Positions 35,313-44,817 are shown, counted from the stretch's first letter. The stretch is DNA of 64,000 bases from Paenibacillus_AB hodogayensis (GCF_039536325.1 NZ_BAAAYO010000008.1:1-64000); one strand, 5' to 3'. The notes: generated by a model not told the origin, from the letters alone. Numbers and translations: made by a program.

Positions 35313-36668
35313 CTATAACCACGCTTTAAGCTTCTCGCGAACTTCTTCTTCACCGGCAATTCCGGAGGAAAAAAGCTGCAGTAACTGGTGAATCGCTTCG
35401 ATTGCCTTGATGCTTAATTGGCTTTCCGAAATCGTACGATACGTAGGGATAATCTCCCGGTAAAGCTGGTAACGTGATGGCGCATTCAAACCGGCTCCAA
35501 GAGGTAGATCAGCCACTGTACCCGATCCTGGAATGCTTAATGTATTTCGCTGAATAATTTCCTGTCCTTTGTGCGATGAGAGAAAGTCAACAAAGACTTG
35601 TGCGGCCTCAGGCACGCTTGTCTTGCTATAAATGGCCACCCCCTGCCAAATCAACAGGGTGCGGGGGTCGGTAAAATGAGGAAGCGGGGCAATATCATAA
35701 GGAATAGAAGCCTCTTTAAACTCATTCAAAAGAAAGTAAGTAGACATAAACATCGATATTTTTCCTTCGGCAAAAAGGGTTAGAGCCGTTCCCGAACTCA
35801 ATAACCCGGGCATGACGCTGGCTGTTTCCAGCAAAGTGCGGCTAAATTTCAAAACTTCCATCACATCATCTGCCGACAGTCGATCTTTTCTCTCCTTCCC
35901 CTTCTCCTTATGCAAAATTTTCTGCAAAAGAATAATAGGCCATCTATTGAATGAATTTTGAAAATCAAAATAAAAGCCGTACCGTTCGGCTCCTTTAGAG
36001 AGTACATCGCTATGGTGCAGTAAGTCCTTCCACGTCCAACCGCTATGGGGTTCAAGTAACCCGGCCTCTTGAAAATGCTCCTTGTTGTAACAAAGGATTA
36101 CCGGAGAATAAGCAAGAAGTCTGACATAGCTGGTTCCGTCCTCCAATAGCTTGTCTTGTATGGATGGATAAACTCCACTCTGAAGTGGAAGCGGCTGCAG
36201 CATATCTAGCCGATCATTCTCTCGCATGTTCTGGTAGTAAATTTGATTCATCAGGATCATATCGAAGCGACCGGTTGACAACAAATCATCCGTCATATTG
36301 GATGCTCGATAGTCATCCGTAATTGCAATCGGATTTATTTGGATGTGCGGATAATCCTTATGAAATTCAGACAAAAGCGTTGCGAGATCGAGATCCCGAT
36401 TCATTTTGGTATGAACACCGAAATGCACCGTTTCCTTCTTGATGACCTTACTGCCAACCCGGCGCGTTTTGACGATAAGCCCTTCTTCGGCAAGAATATC
36501 AAGCGCTTTCGATACTGAATTCGTCCCCACGTCAAACCGGTCAGCCAGTACTTTTTCAGCTGGCAAAAACGTATCCGGCGCATATTTACCCGAGAAGATT
36601 TCTTCGCGAAGGGAATGTACCATTTTCTGCATCCGATCTCTATGTGTTCGTCGGCTTGGCTTTTGCAT
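35313..36668 (-). CDS. GntR-type DNA-binding domain fused to an SBP-fold ligand domain (module 1 regulator)
   Basis: 451 residues from ATG 36668, 8 bases after AAGGAG. Residues about 8-78 form a winged helix of the GntR family (MVHSLREEIFSGKYAPDTFL, PAEKVLADRFDVGTNSVSKA, EEGLIVKTRRVGSKVI). Residues about 85-451 follow the family-1 solute-binding fold (LLSEFHKDYPHIQINPIAIT, RFDMILMNQIYYQNM, YNKEHFQEAGLLEPHSGWTW, AQVFVDFLSSHKGQEI). There is no signal peptide or membrane segment, so the ligand domain is cytosolic. It should bind DNA near the module and respond to an imported oligosaccharide. Most GntR proteins have much shorter UTRA or FCD effector domains, so this fusion is unusual. Its own promoter lies just upstream. 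Confidence 0.88.
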   Translation of the reverse strand: MQKPSRRTHRDRMQKMVHSLREEIFSGKYAPDTFLPAEKVLADRFDVGTNSVSKALDILAEEGLIVKTRRVGSKVIKKETVHFGVHTKMNRDLDLATLLSEFHKDYPHIQINPIAITDDYRASNMTDDLLSTGRFDMILMNQIYYQNMRENDRLDMLQPLPLQSGVYPSIQDKLLEDGTSYVRLLAYSPVILCYNKEHFQEAGLLEPHSGWTWKDLLHHSDVLSKGAERYGFYFDFQNSFNRWPIILLQKILHKEKGKERKDRLSADDVMEVLKFSRTLLETASVMPGLLSSGTALTLFAEGKISMFMSTYFLLNEFKEASIPYDIAPLPHFTDPRTLLIWQGVAIYSKTSVPEAAQVFVDFLSSHKGQEIIQRNTLSIPGSGTVADLPLGAGLNAPSRYQLYREIIPTYRTISESQLSIKAIEAIHQLLQLFSSGIAGEEEVREKLKAWL

Positions 36669-36706
36669 CCTATCAAACTCCTTATTACCTATAATTCCTC
36701 TCCCCC

Positions 36707-36735
36707 ATAATAACAATACCAAGATTTGATTGCAA
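36707..36735 (-). promoter_or_regulatory. Sigma-A-type promoter of the module 1 regulator
   Basis: On the minus strand TTGCAA (36730-36735) and TATTAT (36707-36712) are separated by 17 bases, about 38 bases before the start codon. Confidence 0.6.
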
Positions 36736-36858
36736 GCCTTCACCACAACTACACGATATCCAAAACATCCCTTTTCTGTACAATATTTTCTGAAACCAGT
36801 TATAAAAAAGCTGAGACTCTCCACCGCGGCGAACCCACTTTTCGAGAAACTGGATCTT

Positions 36859-36902
36859 AAAACGATCTATACGCCGGCCGGAGATCCGACCGGCATCGTT
36901 TT
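36859..36902 (-). terminator. Terminator of the module 2 lyase gene
   Basis: On the minus strand ACGATGCCGGTCGG pairs with CCGGCCGGC...ATCGTTTT, overlapping the end of the lyase stop codon region. Confidence 0.7.
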
Positions 36903-39900
36903 ATTTCACGACGTGAACGATCAGCTTCTCACTGGATATCGCCCCCGTCGCTTTCACCAGCTCCGCCCGGTATTCGTACGCGCCTGGCGGCTTGCCTTGC
37001 ATCGTCGTTACGGCCCGCTGCGCTCGAGGCGTCCGGACGGCCAGCGTCTGCGTATCGATCAAAGCTCCGTTCTCGTATAGGAGGTACGTCGAACCGTTCG
37101 TCACCGTCTCGCGAGTCGGGACCCTGCTGCTGTAGGCGATCGTTGCCGTCGGAGGTGATTTGTCAATTCCGATCAGAAGCTGCTTCGCCGTCTCCACATT
37201 GCCCGCCCGGTCCACGGAGCGGTAATCCAGCGCATAGACGCCGTCCGTCTGCAAATAGACCGAACCGGTTACCGTCGTCCAGGCTCCCCCGTTCAACCGG
37301 TACTCCGTCCGGTCGACGCCGGAGAGCAGGTCATACACGTCGAACGTAACGGTTACGGCGTGGTTGTTGAACGTCCCCGGCCCGGTCACGCCCCCAACGG
37401 TCGCCTTCGTAACCGGCGGCACGAGGTCGACAGCCCCCATGAAAGTCAACGTGTAGGTGCCCGTAGGCCCGGTAAAGTACAGAACGCCCCCGGCCTCGCT
37501 TACTTCTCCATAGGACTCCCCGCTAACGCCGGAGATTTTCCACGTGCCGGTCGCAAGGTCCGTCACGACATATTGCCGCTCTCCTCCCCCGTACACGGAG
37601 AAGGACACGGTCCCTTGCTCGCGTACGCCAGCCTTGCTGAACAATACGGCGTAATCGGCGATCGCAGCGCCGACCATCTTCTCCGAGTCGATCACTCCTG
37701 CCTGCAGCGGAGCCGTGCCGTCATTGTCCATCACCTGCAGCACGTTCAGGAAACGGTCCGTCTCGCTTGCCGCCGCCGGCGACACTTGTACCCGCCAAGC
37801 TCCCGCCTCAACCGTATGTTTGCCCGGCGCGCTCCGCGTTGCCTGCGGATAATTCATGCCGAATACGTCGAACTCGTGTCCCGGCCCTCCGACTTTCTCA
37901 ATCACAGCGCCCCCCGGACCTGGCAGCAGCGTCTCGTTGACCAGTTTTCCTTCGTAGCCGTCCCCGCTGCGCATGATCGTCGTCGTGTTGCCGTCCACCT
38001 GCGGCTCTTCCATACTGTGCAGGAGCCAGTATTTTTTGAAATTCGGGTCGGACGCCTTCACTTTATCGTAGACGAGCATCGCGGCAGGGTGATCGGCATC
38101 CTTCAGGTTCAGGAATACGAAGGAACGCTCGTACTGCTGCACTTTGTCGGTATAGGCGGCAGTCAGATCCCCTTTGATGTAGCTGAAATTCGGCGAATGC
38201 AAGTCCGGGCCGAACTGGTGTCCGACGACCGGACTGACGTAATTATTTTTGCCGAGCAAATCCTCGATCCCGGTCGCTCCGGGGGTATAGCGCTGCCCGC
38301 CGTCGTTCGCCCAGTCGCCAAACTGCGGTTCGGCCGGGTCGTAGACGAGCATCGCATTATGCGCGATCGTCCGTTTGTAGTAGTGCCTGTCGTGCTCGCT
38401 GCCATACTGACCGTTCGTTCCCCCGTACATGCCGGAGTCGATCGCCAGGCCACCCTTGTAATAGAGCTGGAAGCTGCCCGAATCGAGATGCTGGTGGTTG
38501 CCGAACTGGTAGCTGCCGATCTTCATCTCGGCGACGACGTCGGAAGAACGTCCTTCCGTACCGTCGGCGTCCCAGCCGGTTCGCGCGATCATCGTGCCGT
38601 AAGGGAAACCGAAGTAACGGGTAAGCGGCAGCTCGCCGATCGGCTTCGCCGGCAGATCCGGCTCGACGAACAAAATTTCCGACAGCAGATCCGAACCCGG
38701 CGTATACTGCCTCTTAAATTCATCCAGCAAGTAAGGATCTTTATAATACGAAGCCGCGAGCATAAGAGCCGGCATATATTTCCAATATACCCCAGGAGCG
38801 TTGTTGTGCCCAGTCCCCGTATCGCCGTCTATGAGCATTTGTCCGTCCGGACGGCGAGAATAGATGCCGCGCAAGATGACGTCTCCCTGTTCGGGAACGA
38901 AGACGCTGCCGTGCCCCATCCGGTCGAACAGCCACTGCGCCCACAATTCCGGGGTGTAACGGACGCCGAAGCCGTAAGCCATGCCTTGATGGTGCATACC
39001 GGACAAATACCAGAAGTTGCGAGCCGGCACGTATTCTTCGAAAAACCGTTTGGCGGACAAATCGTACATTTCCGGGTCCTCGTCATAGATCGCCGCGCCT
39101 GAGATCAGAAGATCCTTCATCAGCTGATTTTCCGAATAATGCCCGCTTATCGCGCCGTACCGGATATTCGGATACCCGATCGACATTTGACCAGCCAGAC
39201 GTTTCAAGCCCGCTATTATTGCCGTCTTTTCGTCTTCCTCCAGAAGCGGATAACACCAGTCGTAGACGAGCGCCGCCGCGAACATCGTATCGCCGATCGG
39301 CCGGAACGTATCCGGTCCGCCGTAGACGACGGTATCCATGAAGTTTTGGATCGCTTCGATGGCAAGACGTCCGCTTGCAGCATCTCCTAGCAGCAAATAT
39401 TTCATCGCATTAAATTCGATCGCCTGCTTCGTGCTGGCGGAGTAGTTGATTCCCCCGGGCGGCGGCGGATCGAGCCAACCCGGCGGCTTGCCCAAGCCGA
39501 TATTAATGAGCTTCCAGTTTTGTCCGTCTGCAGAGACATAGATATCGAAATACGAAAAGCGCGTATTGCCGCTGTGCCAGGCGATATCCACCTCGTTGAC
39601 CGATTGGACGGAGCCGAGATCGTAGACGATCCATTCCTCGGGTCCTTCCGCCGACCAGCGGGACTCGGCGTCCAGGTTGCCGTCGATCGTATTGTTGCCG
39701 TCATACTGACGGTCCTGGCTGCTCCAGGTCACGCTCTGTACCGGAAGCTTCACTTTCCCGCCGGCCGTGTCTTGCGAATAAATCTCCGTCTCGGTGATCG
39801 AGTTCCATTGGTTGACCGAGTTGCCTCTGCCGAACAGCTTCACATAACGGGCCTGCTCGGCGGACGGGAACGGATACGGCTCGAATCCGAGCGTTGCGCC

Positions 39901-41595
39901 GCTGCTTTTCCCGGTATATACCGGTATGTAGCTGCCTTGGAGAAGCTTCGTCCAGATCGGCTGGAAGTGCGGCGTCGCGATTTTGTCCTGCAGCTGCGTC
40001 ACCAGCTCCGGCGTTACGTACAGCCTCGGGTGTGCCGCCGGCGGCTTCGGCATGCTTTCCGTCGTGACATTGTCCTTCACGGGCATTTGCAGGTCGACCG
40101 AGGCGTAATTGCCGCCGTTCACCGCTACAGGAAACGTCGTCGTGTAGTAGCCCGGCTTCACGGCACGAGCCAGATACCGTCCGTTCACGACCTGTCGGTC
40201 GAGCGTAAAGGTGCCGTTCGCCGCCGATACCGCTGCGCCGAGCGAAGCCGTGAAGCCGGCGTCGTTGTCGTCGTACAGCGATACCGACGCTCCGGCCAAC
40301 GGCGTCGACGTTCCGGGCACGCGAACTGTGCCGCCCACCGTGTAGCGCTGTGCGGCGGTGTCTTTCGCGATCGCCAGATCGGCGCTCACCGGGCTTGTGC
40401 CAACCTGCGCGCCGACCGTGCCAGCCAAGTATCCGTCCTTGGACACTCTCACGACATAGCTGCCGTCCTGGACTCCTTTGCCGAACGTATACTTGCCTGC
40501 GGCGTTAGTTACCGCTTTATCGATCGGCTCCAGAAAGCCCGAATCCGTCGCCTTATACAGATACGCGTTCGCCCAAGGAATGTGAGCTGCATAGGTCGCA
40601 TCCGTCACCGTGCCCTGAAGCATCGTCTTGTCCGTTAAGCTGACATCATCGAAATACATAACCCCGACGTTGGCCCCGGAGGAATATAAGATAATGCTCG
40701 CTTTCGCGGCGCCCGGCGGCGCGACCATCGAGACGGTCACCGTCTGCCACAACCCTTGGGTGACGCCCTGCCCTTTGCTCACCTGATCGAGCTGAACGCC
40801 CGCCGCATTGTAGAAACGCAAATAAAGAGCTGCTGAGCCGCTGTCCACCCTCACCCGCGCCTCAGTTGTGTAGCTTTTGCCGGGAACAACGGGGAACTTG
40901 TCGCTCTCCATGCCCAGCGAGCTCTGGGTGCTATTGTCGTCGAGCTTCAGGCTGTAGGAGCCGGAAAATTTCGGATCGGTCACAACCGTCATCCGCTGAG
41001 CGCTGCCAAAGGCGGCGTTCCAATTTTGAAGTCCCGACTCGAAACCTCCGTTCGCGATCAGGCTGACGGCGCTAAGGCTGACCGTGTCGAAATAAACCCG
41101 GCCGACGTTCGCCATACCGGTAGCCAACACGACGGCGACCTCCGTCGCCCCTGCTGGAGGCTCCGCGGATATCATCACGTCGGTCCAGGAACCCAGTGGA
41201 GACGACTTCACCGCCGACACGCTTTTGATCACCGTTCCGGCCGCATCGTAGAAATATAAATAGATCATGCCATGTCCGCTGATCATATTCATTTTGGCGG
41301 ACGCCATATACTGCTTGCCCGGCACGACCGGATGACGGCCGCTGCTGATGGCGTACCCGGAGGTGCTCTCCTTGTCATCGATGCGCAGACTGAAGCCTCC
41401 GGAATGGTAATGCTCGCTCGTGACGACTATATTGGCGGCATTGCCGAACAGACGGCTCCAGCCTACAAGTCCGGACTCGAATCCCCCGTTCGTTAAAGCA
41501 AGCGCTTCGGCCTTCACTTGCGCCGAAAACGGCGGGAGCATTCCGAGGCACAGCAGCAGCACAAGCAGCCATATCGTAGCTTTCTTTTTCAACAC
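36901..41595 (-). CDS. Giant secreted heparinase II/III-like polysaccharide lyase with CBM and discoidin modules (module 2)
   Basis: 1564 residues. A signal peptide (MLKKKATIWLLVLLLCLGML) precedes two CBM4_9-like modules (about 33-178 and 180-328, each opening NGGFESGL). Carboxypeptidase-regulatory-like domains follow (about 330-520: AHIPWANAYLYKATDSGFLE, AGASVSLYDDNDAGFT), then an F5/8 discoidin domain (about 600-710: GNTRFSYFDIYVSADGQNWK). An alpha-helical toroid (about 730-960) and the heparinase II/III beta domain follow, with FGNHQHLDSGSFQLYYKGGL and RTIAHNAMLVYDPAE. The C-terminus has an OmpL47-type Ig domain (VDRTEYRLNGGAWTTVTGSV) and a further Ig-like end. It is probably an extracellular lyase for uronic-acid polymers, transcribed after the SBP gene. 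It shares core chemistry but different accessory modules with the 28-kb lyase. Confidence 0.85.
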   Translation of the reverse strand: MLKKKATIWLLVLLLCLGMLPPFSAQVKAEALALTNGGFESGLVGWSRLFGNAANIVVTSEHYHSGGFSLRIDDKESTSGYAISSGRHPVVPGKQYMASAKMNMISGHGMIYLYFYDAAGTVIKSVSAVKSSPLGSWTDVMISAEPPAGATEVAVVLATGMANVGRVYFDTVSLSAVSLIANGGFESGLQNWNAAFGSAQRMTVVTDPKFSGSYSLKLDDNSTQSSLGMESDKFPVVPGKSYTTEARVRVDSGSAALYLRFYNAAGVQLDQVSKGQGVTQGLWQTVTVSMVAPPGAAKASIILYSSGANVGVMYFDDVSLTDKTMLQGTVTDATYAAHIPWANAYLYKATDSGFLEPIDKAVTNAAGKYTFGKGVQDGSYVVRVSKDGYLAGTVGAQVGTSPVSADLAIAKDTAAQRYTVGGTVRVPGTSTPLAGASVSLYDDNDAGFTASLGAAVSAANGTFTLDRQVVNGRYLARAVKPGYYTTTFPVAVNGGNYASVDLQMPVKDNVTTESMPKPPAAHPRLYVTPELVTQLQDKIATPHFQPIWTKLLQGSYIPVYTGKSSGATLGFEPYPFPSAEQARYVKLFGRGNSVNQWNSITETEIYSQDTAGGKVKLPVQSVTWSSQDRQYDGNNTIDGNLDAESRWSAEGPEEWIVYDLGSVQSVNEVDIAWHSGNTRFSYFDIYVSADGQNWKLINIGLGKPPGWLDPPPPGGINYSASTKQAIEFNAMKYLLLGDAASGRLAIEAIQNFMDTVVYGGPDTFRPIGDTMFAAALVYDWCYPLLEEDEKTAIIAGLKRLAGQMSIGYPNIRYGAISGHYSENQLMKDLLISGAAIYDEDPEMYDLSAKRFFEEYVPARNFWYLSGMHHQGMAYGFGVRYTPELWAQWLFDRMGHGSVFVPEQGDVILRGIYSRRPDGQMLIDGDTGTGHNNAPGVYWKYMPALMLAASYYKDPYLLDEFKRQYTPGSDLLSEILFVEPDLPAKPIGELPLTRYFGFPYGTMIARTGWDADGTEGRSSDVVAEMKIGSYQFGNHQHLDSGSFQLYYKGGLAIDSGMYGGTNGQYGSEHDRHYYKRTIAHNAMLVYDPAEPQFGDWANDGGQRYTPGATGIEDLLGKNNYVSPVVGHQFGPDLHSPNFSYIKGDLTAAYTDKVQQYERSFVFLNLKDADHPAAMLVYDKVKASDPNFKKYWLLHSMEEPQVDGNTTTIMRSGDGYEGKLVNETLLPGPGGAVIEKVGGPGHEFDVFGMNYPQATRSAPGKHTVEAGAWRVQVSPAAASETDRFLNVLQVMDNDGTAPLQAGVIDSEKMVGAAIADYAVLFSKAGVREQGTVSFSVYGGGERQYVVTDLATGTWKISGVSGESYGEVSEAGGVLYFTGPTGTYTLTFMGAVDLVPPVTKATVGGVTGPGTFNNHAVTVTFDVYDLLSGVDRTEYRLNGGAWTTVTGSVYLQTDGVYALDYRSVDRAGNVETAKQLLIGIDKSPPTATIAYSSRVPTRETVTNGSTYLLYENGALIDTQTLAVRTPRAQRAVTTMQGKPPGAYEYRAELVKATGAISSEKLIVHVVK

Positions 41596-41784
41596 TCGAT
41601 CCCCTCTCGATCTCGATTAGAACAAGGCGGGCCAACACCTCGCTTGCTCTCGCGCACCTTTCCCGTTGTGGAGCACGAAAACAGCATCGGTCATAACGGC
41701 GTAAGCAAAGGAACTGTACCAGTCCCTCGCCTGCGCCAATGCCGTATCGTGCTGTCATCGTCGTATCCGTTCCCGGCGTTACGG
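41596..41784. other. Spacer between module 2 SBP and lyase genes
   Basis: About 190 bases. It carries the lyase ribosome site (GAGGGGA). No clear terminator or frame is seen, so co-transcription is plausible. Confidence 0.4.
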
Positions 41785-43113
41785 CTACTTCTGGCTTTTG
41801 AGCTTCGCAAGCTCCGCTTTCAGCCGCTCGTCGAGCTCGCGCAGCGCCGTATTCATATCAGCCCCGCTGCCCGCCACTTTCACGAACGTCTCGGCCATCC
41901 AATCTTGCTGCGTAATCCCTGGTATGTCGATCAGATCGGCTTTCCGTTTCGGCGTAAACGTTACCGGAGGATACAAGTTGATTGCATTCATATTTTTCTT
42001 GCTGTAGACCGGATGCCCTTTGCCGAGCTCATCCATAACTTCCTTCTTGGTTAGCGTCGTCGGCAACCCTTTCCTAGAGTCCGACATCTGCATCTCGTCC
42101 GACAGCATCGCCGTAATAATCTCGAACGCTTCGTCCTTATGCTGGCTCGTATTCGTAATCGACCAATAGGCCGAGCCGCGCTGCGGCATCAGCTTCGGCG
42201 CCCCCGTCTGCAGCGGGTAGGATACGATATCCCAGTTCACTTCCGGCGGGATCGTCAAGTAGACGCTGTGCTGGTTGACCATCATCGCCACCTTGCCTTT
42301 GCTGAACGCCGTATTTTCCGCCGCGGCCGTCTTCTCGATCGCATTGTTCGGAATCTCATAGAACCGCTTGAAATTCGTAAACAGCGTCTTCCACTTCTCC
42401 ATATCCGAGAGCTGATCGGCATTCGGATCGAGAATCGGGTGGGAGAACGGATTGTCCCTCAGCATCGCGGTCGTATTGGCGCTGAATCCCCGGTATACAG
42501 TGCTTCCCTCGGTCCGCGACAACTTTTTGGCGAGCTCGTACACTTCATCCCAAGTCATGCCGTCCTTCGGATAAGGCACGCCAAACTTGTCGAACAGATC
42601 CTTGTTGTAATAAAGCACTTGCGGAAAATAAGGCGGAACCGGCAATCCGTATATCGCTCCCGTACGGCCGACCGTCACGATCTCGTCCATAAACACTTTA
42701 TTGAACCGGTTCAAATCGTACTTGTTCTTCTTGATCAATTCGCTCAGATCGTATCCGATCTTGTAATCGAGATAACCGTTGTACAACGTGGGAATGTCGG
42801 TCCGGATAATATCCGGTATTTTGTTCTGGGCGACCAGATCAACGATGGTCGAGCCTTTCGCGGCTTGGATATATTCGATCGTGACGTGAGGGAATTTCTC
42901 CTGCAGCATCCCCCGGAACCGGTCGTCGAACTCGGCGGCCGTCACACCGTTTGTGAATATCGTTAACGTGATCGGCTTTTTCGGTTTTACTTCGGCCGGC
43001 TCCCCGGCTTTGCCGTCCGTCCCCGTACCGCTCCCCTGATTGCTGCACGCCGAGACCAGCACAGCCCCGATCAGCGCAAGCGCGACCCCTGCATTTTTTA
43101 TGTTCTTCTTCAT
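41785..43113 (-). CDS. Extracellular solute-binding lipoprotein (module 2)
   Basis: 442 residues from ATG 43113, with GGAGG 11 bases upstream. The lipoprotein signal MKKNIKNAGVALALIGAVLV ends in lipobox VSAC, and a Gly/Lys linker follows. SBP family-1 text includes PITLTIFTNGVTAAEFDDRF, QNKIPDIIRTDIPTLYNGYL, YYNKDLFDKFGVPYPKDGMT and HKDEAFEIITAMLSDEMQMS. It is the intact paralogue of the pseudogene at 33.7 kb. It probably captures lyase products at the membrane for an ABC permease encoded outside the window. It lies between the regulator and lyase genes, with a perfect cre match in its promoter region. Confidence 0.92.
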   Translation of the reverse strand: MKKNIKNAGVALALIGAVLVSACSNQGSGTGTDGKAGEPAEVKPKKPITLTIFTNGVTAAEFDDRFRGMLQEKFPHVTIEYIQAAKGSTIVDLVAQNKIPDIIRTDIPTLYNGYLDYKIGYDLSELIKKNKYDLNRFNKVFMDEIVTVGRTGAIYGLPVPPYFPQVLYYNKDLFDKFGVPYPKDGMTWDEVYELAKKLSRTEGSTVYRGFSANTTAMLRDNPFSHPILDPNADQLSDMEKWKTLFTNFKRFYEIPNNAIEKTAAAENTAFSKGKVAMMVNQHSVYLTIPPEVNWDIVSYPLQTGAPKLMPQRGSAYWSITNTSQHKDEAFEIITAMLSDEMQMSDSRKGLPTTLTKKEVMDELGKGHPVYSKKNMNAINLYPPVTFTPKRKADLIDIPGITQQDWMAETFVKVAGSGADMNTALRELDERLKAELAKLKSQK

Positions 43114-43241
43114 GTTCGCGTCGTACCTCCATCGTTTTTCATTCATTAAATTTCCGAATATTCAGATAATATTTGCCATAGATACTCCTGTTTACCTCAA
43201 TAAACGGGCTCTCATCCCAGAGTCGAACACGATTGCCAGAA

Positions 43242-43255
43242 AGATAGCGCTTTCA
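43242..43255 (-). promoter_or_regulatory. cre (CcpA-binding) site upstream of the module 2 SBP gene
   Basis: Minus strand TGAAAGCGCTATCT agrees with the consensus TGWAARCGYTWNCW at all 14 positions, about 130 bases before the SBP start. It predicts carbon catabolite repression of the SBP-lyase transcript. Confidence 0.75.
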
Positions 43256-43365
43256 TTATGACGCGATTCAGCATCTCTCCCGCTTCGTCCTGATCCCCCG
43301 TGCCGGAGGAGGAGGCATGCCATCGGCTCAGCTCTCCTCATACTCGCTTAAATTACCTCGTCCGC

Positions 43366-44739
43366 TTACACCCACTGTTCCTCAAGACGGGAGCAAAACT
43401 GCTCCTCTTCATCAAAACCGGCCATATGCATCCGTACTTCCCAGACGAGCTTCCTCATCTCCGCCTCACTGATCCGCAAGTCCGAGCAAGTACGTATCGT
43501 CGGTAAAATTTCCCGGAACATCGAGAAACGGGATGGTCTCCGCAGCGTTTCCTCTCCGACCCATTCCGCGGCTGGCTTCAAAGCAGGCAGCGAATAGGTA
43601 TGGCGGCGAATCGCAAGCTGGGTGTCGTAGGACGTCAGAAACTCGACCAGCGTTCGTGCAGCTTCGCGCACCTCCGTTTTCCGGTTGATGCAGAGACCGA
43701 TATTTACGAGCAGCGTCTTCGGATCTCCCGCATGCGGAATTGGGGATAGATCGAACGAAACCTCCGAATCCTTAAACGCATTGAGCCGAAAATAAGTGGT
43801 CAGGATCATGGAAGACTTATTGTTCATAAACAGCTGATCCGCCTCGTTATCGGACGTGACGCTGCCGTCGAACAGAATCGGGAACTTCTCCTTCATCGTT
43901 CGTGCGAGCCGCAACACCTCGCTCATTTTGCTTCTGTCGATGCGAGGCTTTCCGTCTTTCCCTTTGGCAAATGTGATGCCGTGCTGCAAAAACAACAACG
44001 GAAAACGATTGACCGAATAAAACAAGTACGCCAGACTAACCCGCTCCTTCGGCACATCCAGATCGCCCGCATGCTCGATCAGCTTCCGCCAAGTCCACAT
44101 GCTGTCTGGCTCCAGAACCTTCTTCTCCATAAAATGATCGCGGTTGTAACACAGAACGACCGGAGAGAATAGAAAAGGCTGCACGAGCAGTTCGCCGTCG
44201 ACTTGGAACGCTTCGGTCAAGAACGGATACATCTCCGGGTTCGGCTCCAGCCGCTGCAGACGGTCCAGATTGCCCGTTTCCCCGAGTTCGCGAAATAGAG
44301 TTTGGTTAATCGTCACTATATCGAGCATCCCGTTATCCATATATTGCGTTATGTTGTCCACCGTATTGGCCGGAAGCACCACCTCCTGCACGTTGATATG
44401 CGGATAGAGCGTCCGGAATCTCGTCAGCAGCTCCGGGAGGCCGGTCTCGCCGGGAATCGTGTTCTGGTAGCACAGCTTCACCGTCACGTTCTCGGTGAGT
44501 GCAGGGGCGGTCACTTTATTACCGACCCGCGGTATTTTCTCGATCAAGCCTTCGGTTACTAGAACCTCCAAACCTTTGCGCACCGACTGGTTGCTTAGCC
44601 GGTATTGGGCGGCCATATCTTTCTCGGGGGGCAAGAACTCCCCGTCGGCTCTTTTGCCGCTTCGGATCTCACTTCGTAAAATGCCGACCATTTCATCCAA
44701 CCGCGATTGAAACGTTAATCGGCTGGGACGTTTCCTCAT
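43366..44739 (-). CDS. GntR-type DNA-binding domain fused to an SBP-fold ligand domain (module 2 regulator)
   Basis: 457 residues from ATG 44739 (GGGG 7 bases upstream; earlier in-frame starts are possible). N-terminal winged helix: LDEMVGILRSEIRSGKRADG, LPPEKDMAAQYRLSNQSVRK, EGLIEKIPRVGNKVTAPAL. Then a cytosolic SBP-like domain: LLTRFRTLYPHINVQEVVLP, MLDIVTINQTLFREL, YNRDHFMEKKVLEPDSMWTW and ARTLVEFLTSYDTQLAIRRH. It is the paralogue of the 35.3-kb regulator, with the same domain order and the same place in a regulator-SBP-lyase module. It presumably senses the imported product of its lyase. A TTGACA promoter lies upstream. Confidence 0.88.
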   Translation of the reverse strand: MRKRPSRLTFQSRLDEMVGILRSEIRSGKRADGEFLPPEKDMAAQYRLSNQSVRKGLEVLVTEGLIEKIPRVGNKVTAPALTENVTVKLCYQNTIPGETGLPELLTRFRTLYPHINVQEVVLPANTVDNITQYMDNGMLDIVTINQTLFRELGETGNLDRLQRLEPNPEMYPFLTEAFQVDGELLVQPFLFSPVVLCYNRDHFMEKKVLEPDSMWTWRKLIEHAGDLDVPKERVSLAYLFYSVNRFPLLFLQHGITFAKGKDGKPRIDRSKMSEVLRLARTMKEKFPILFDGSVTSDNEADQLFMNNKSSMILTTYFRLNAFKDSEVSFDLSPIPHAGDPKTLLVNIGLCINRKTEVREAARTLVEFLTSYDTQLAIRRHTYSLPALKPAAEWVGEETLRRPSRFSMFREILPTIRTCSDLRISEAEMRKLVWEVRMHMAGFDEEEQFCSRLEEQWV

Positions 44740-44817
44740 GTATTTCCCCACCATTCCGACTAGCCGGCTGTCGTCCCTCCATACAGGCATTCGGACGCAG
44801 CTCGACCTATTACCTAG

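Noticed and set aside
37360..40638. Very long plus-strand frames (580 and 372 codons) opposite the module 2 lyase
   Set aside because: GC-rich antisense shadows rich in Arg/His/Val with no domains or ribosome sites; the minus-strand reading has a signal peptide and recognisable modules.
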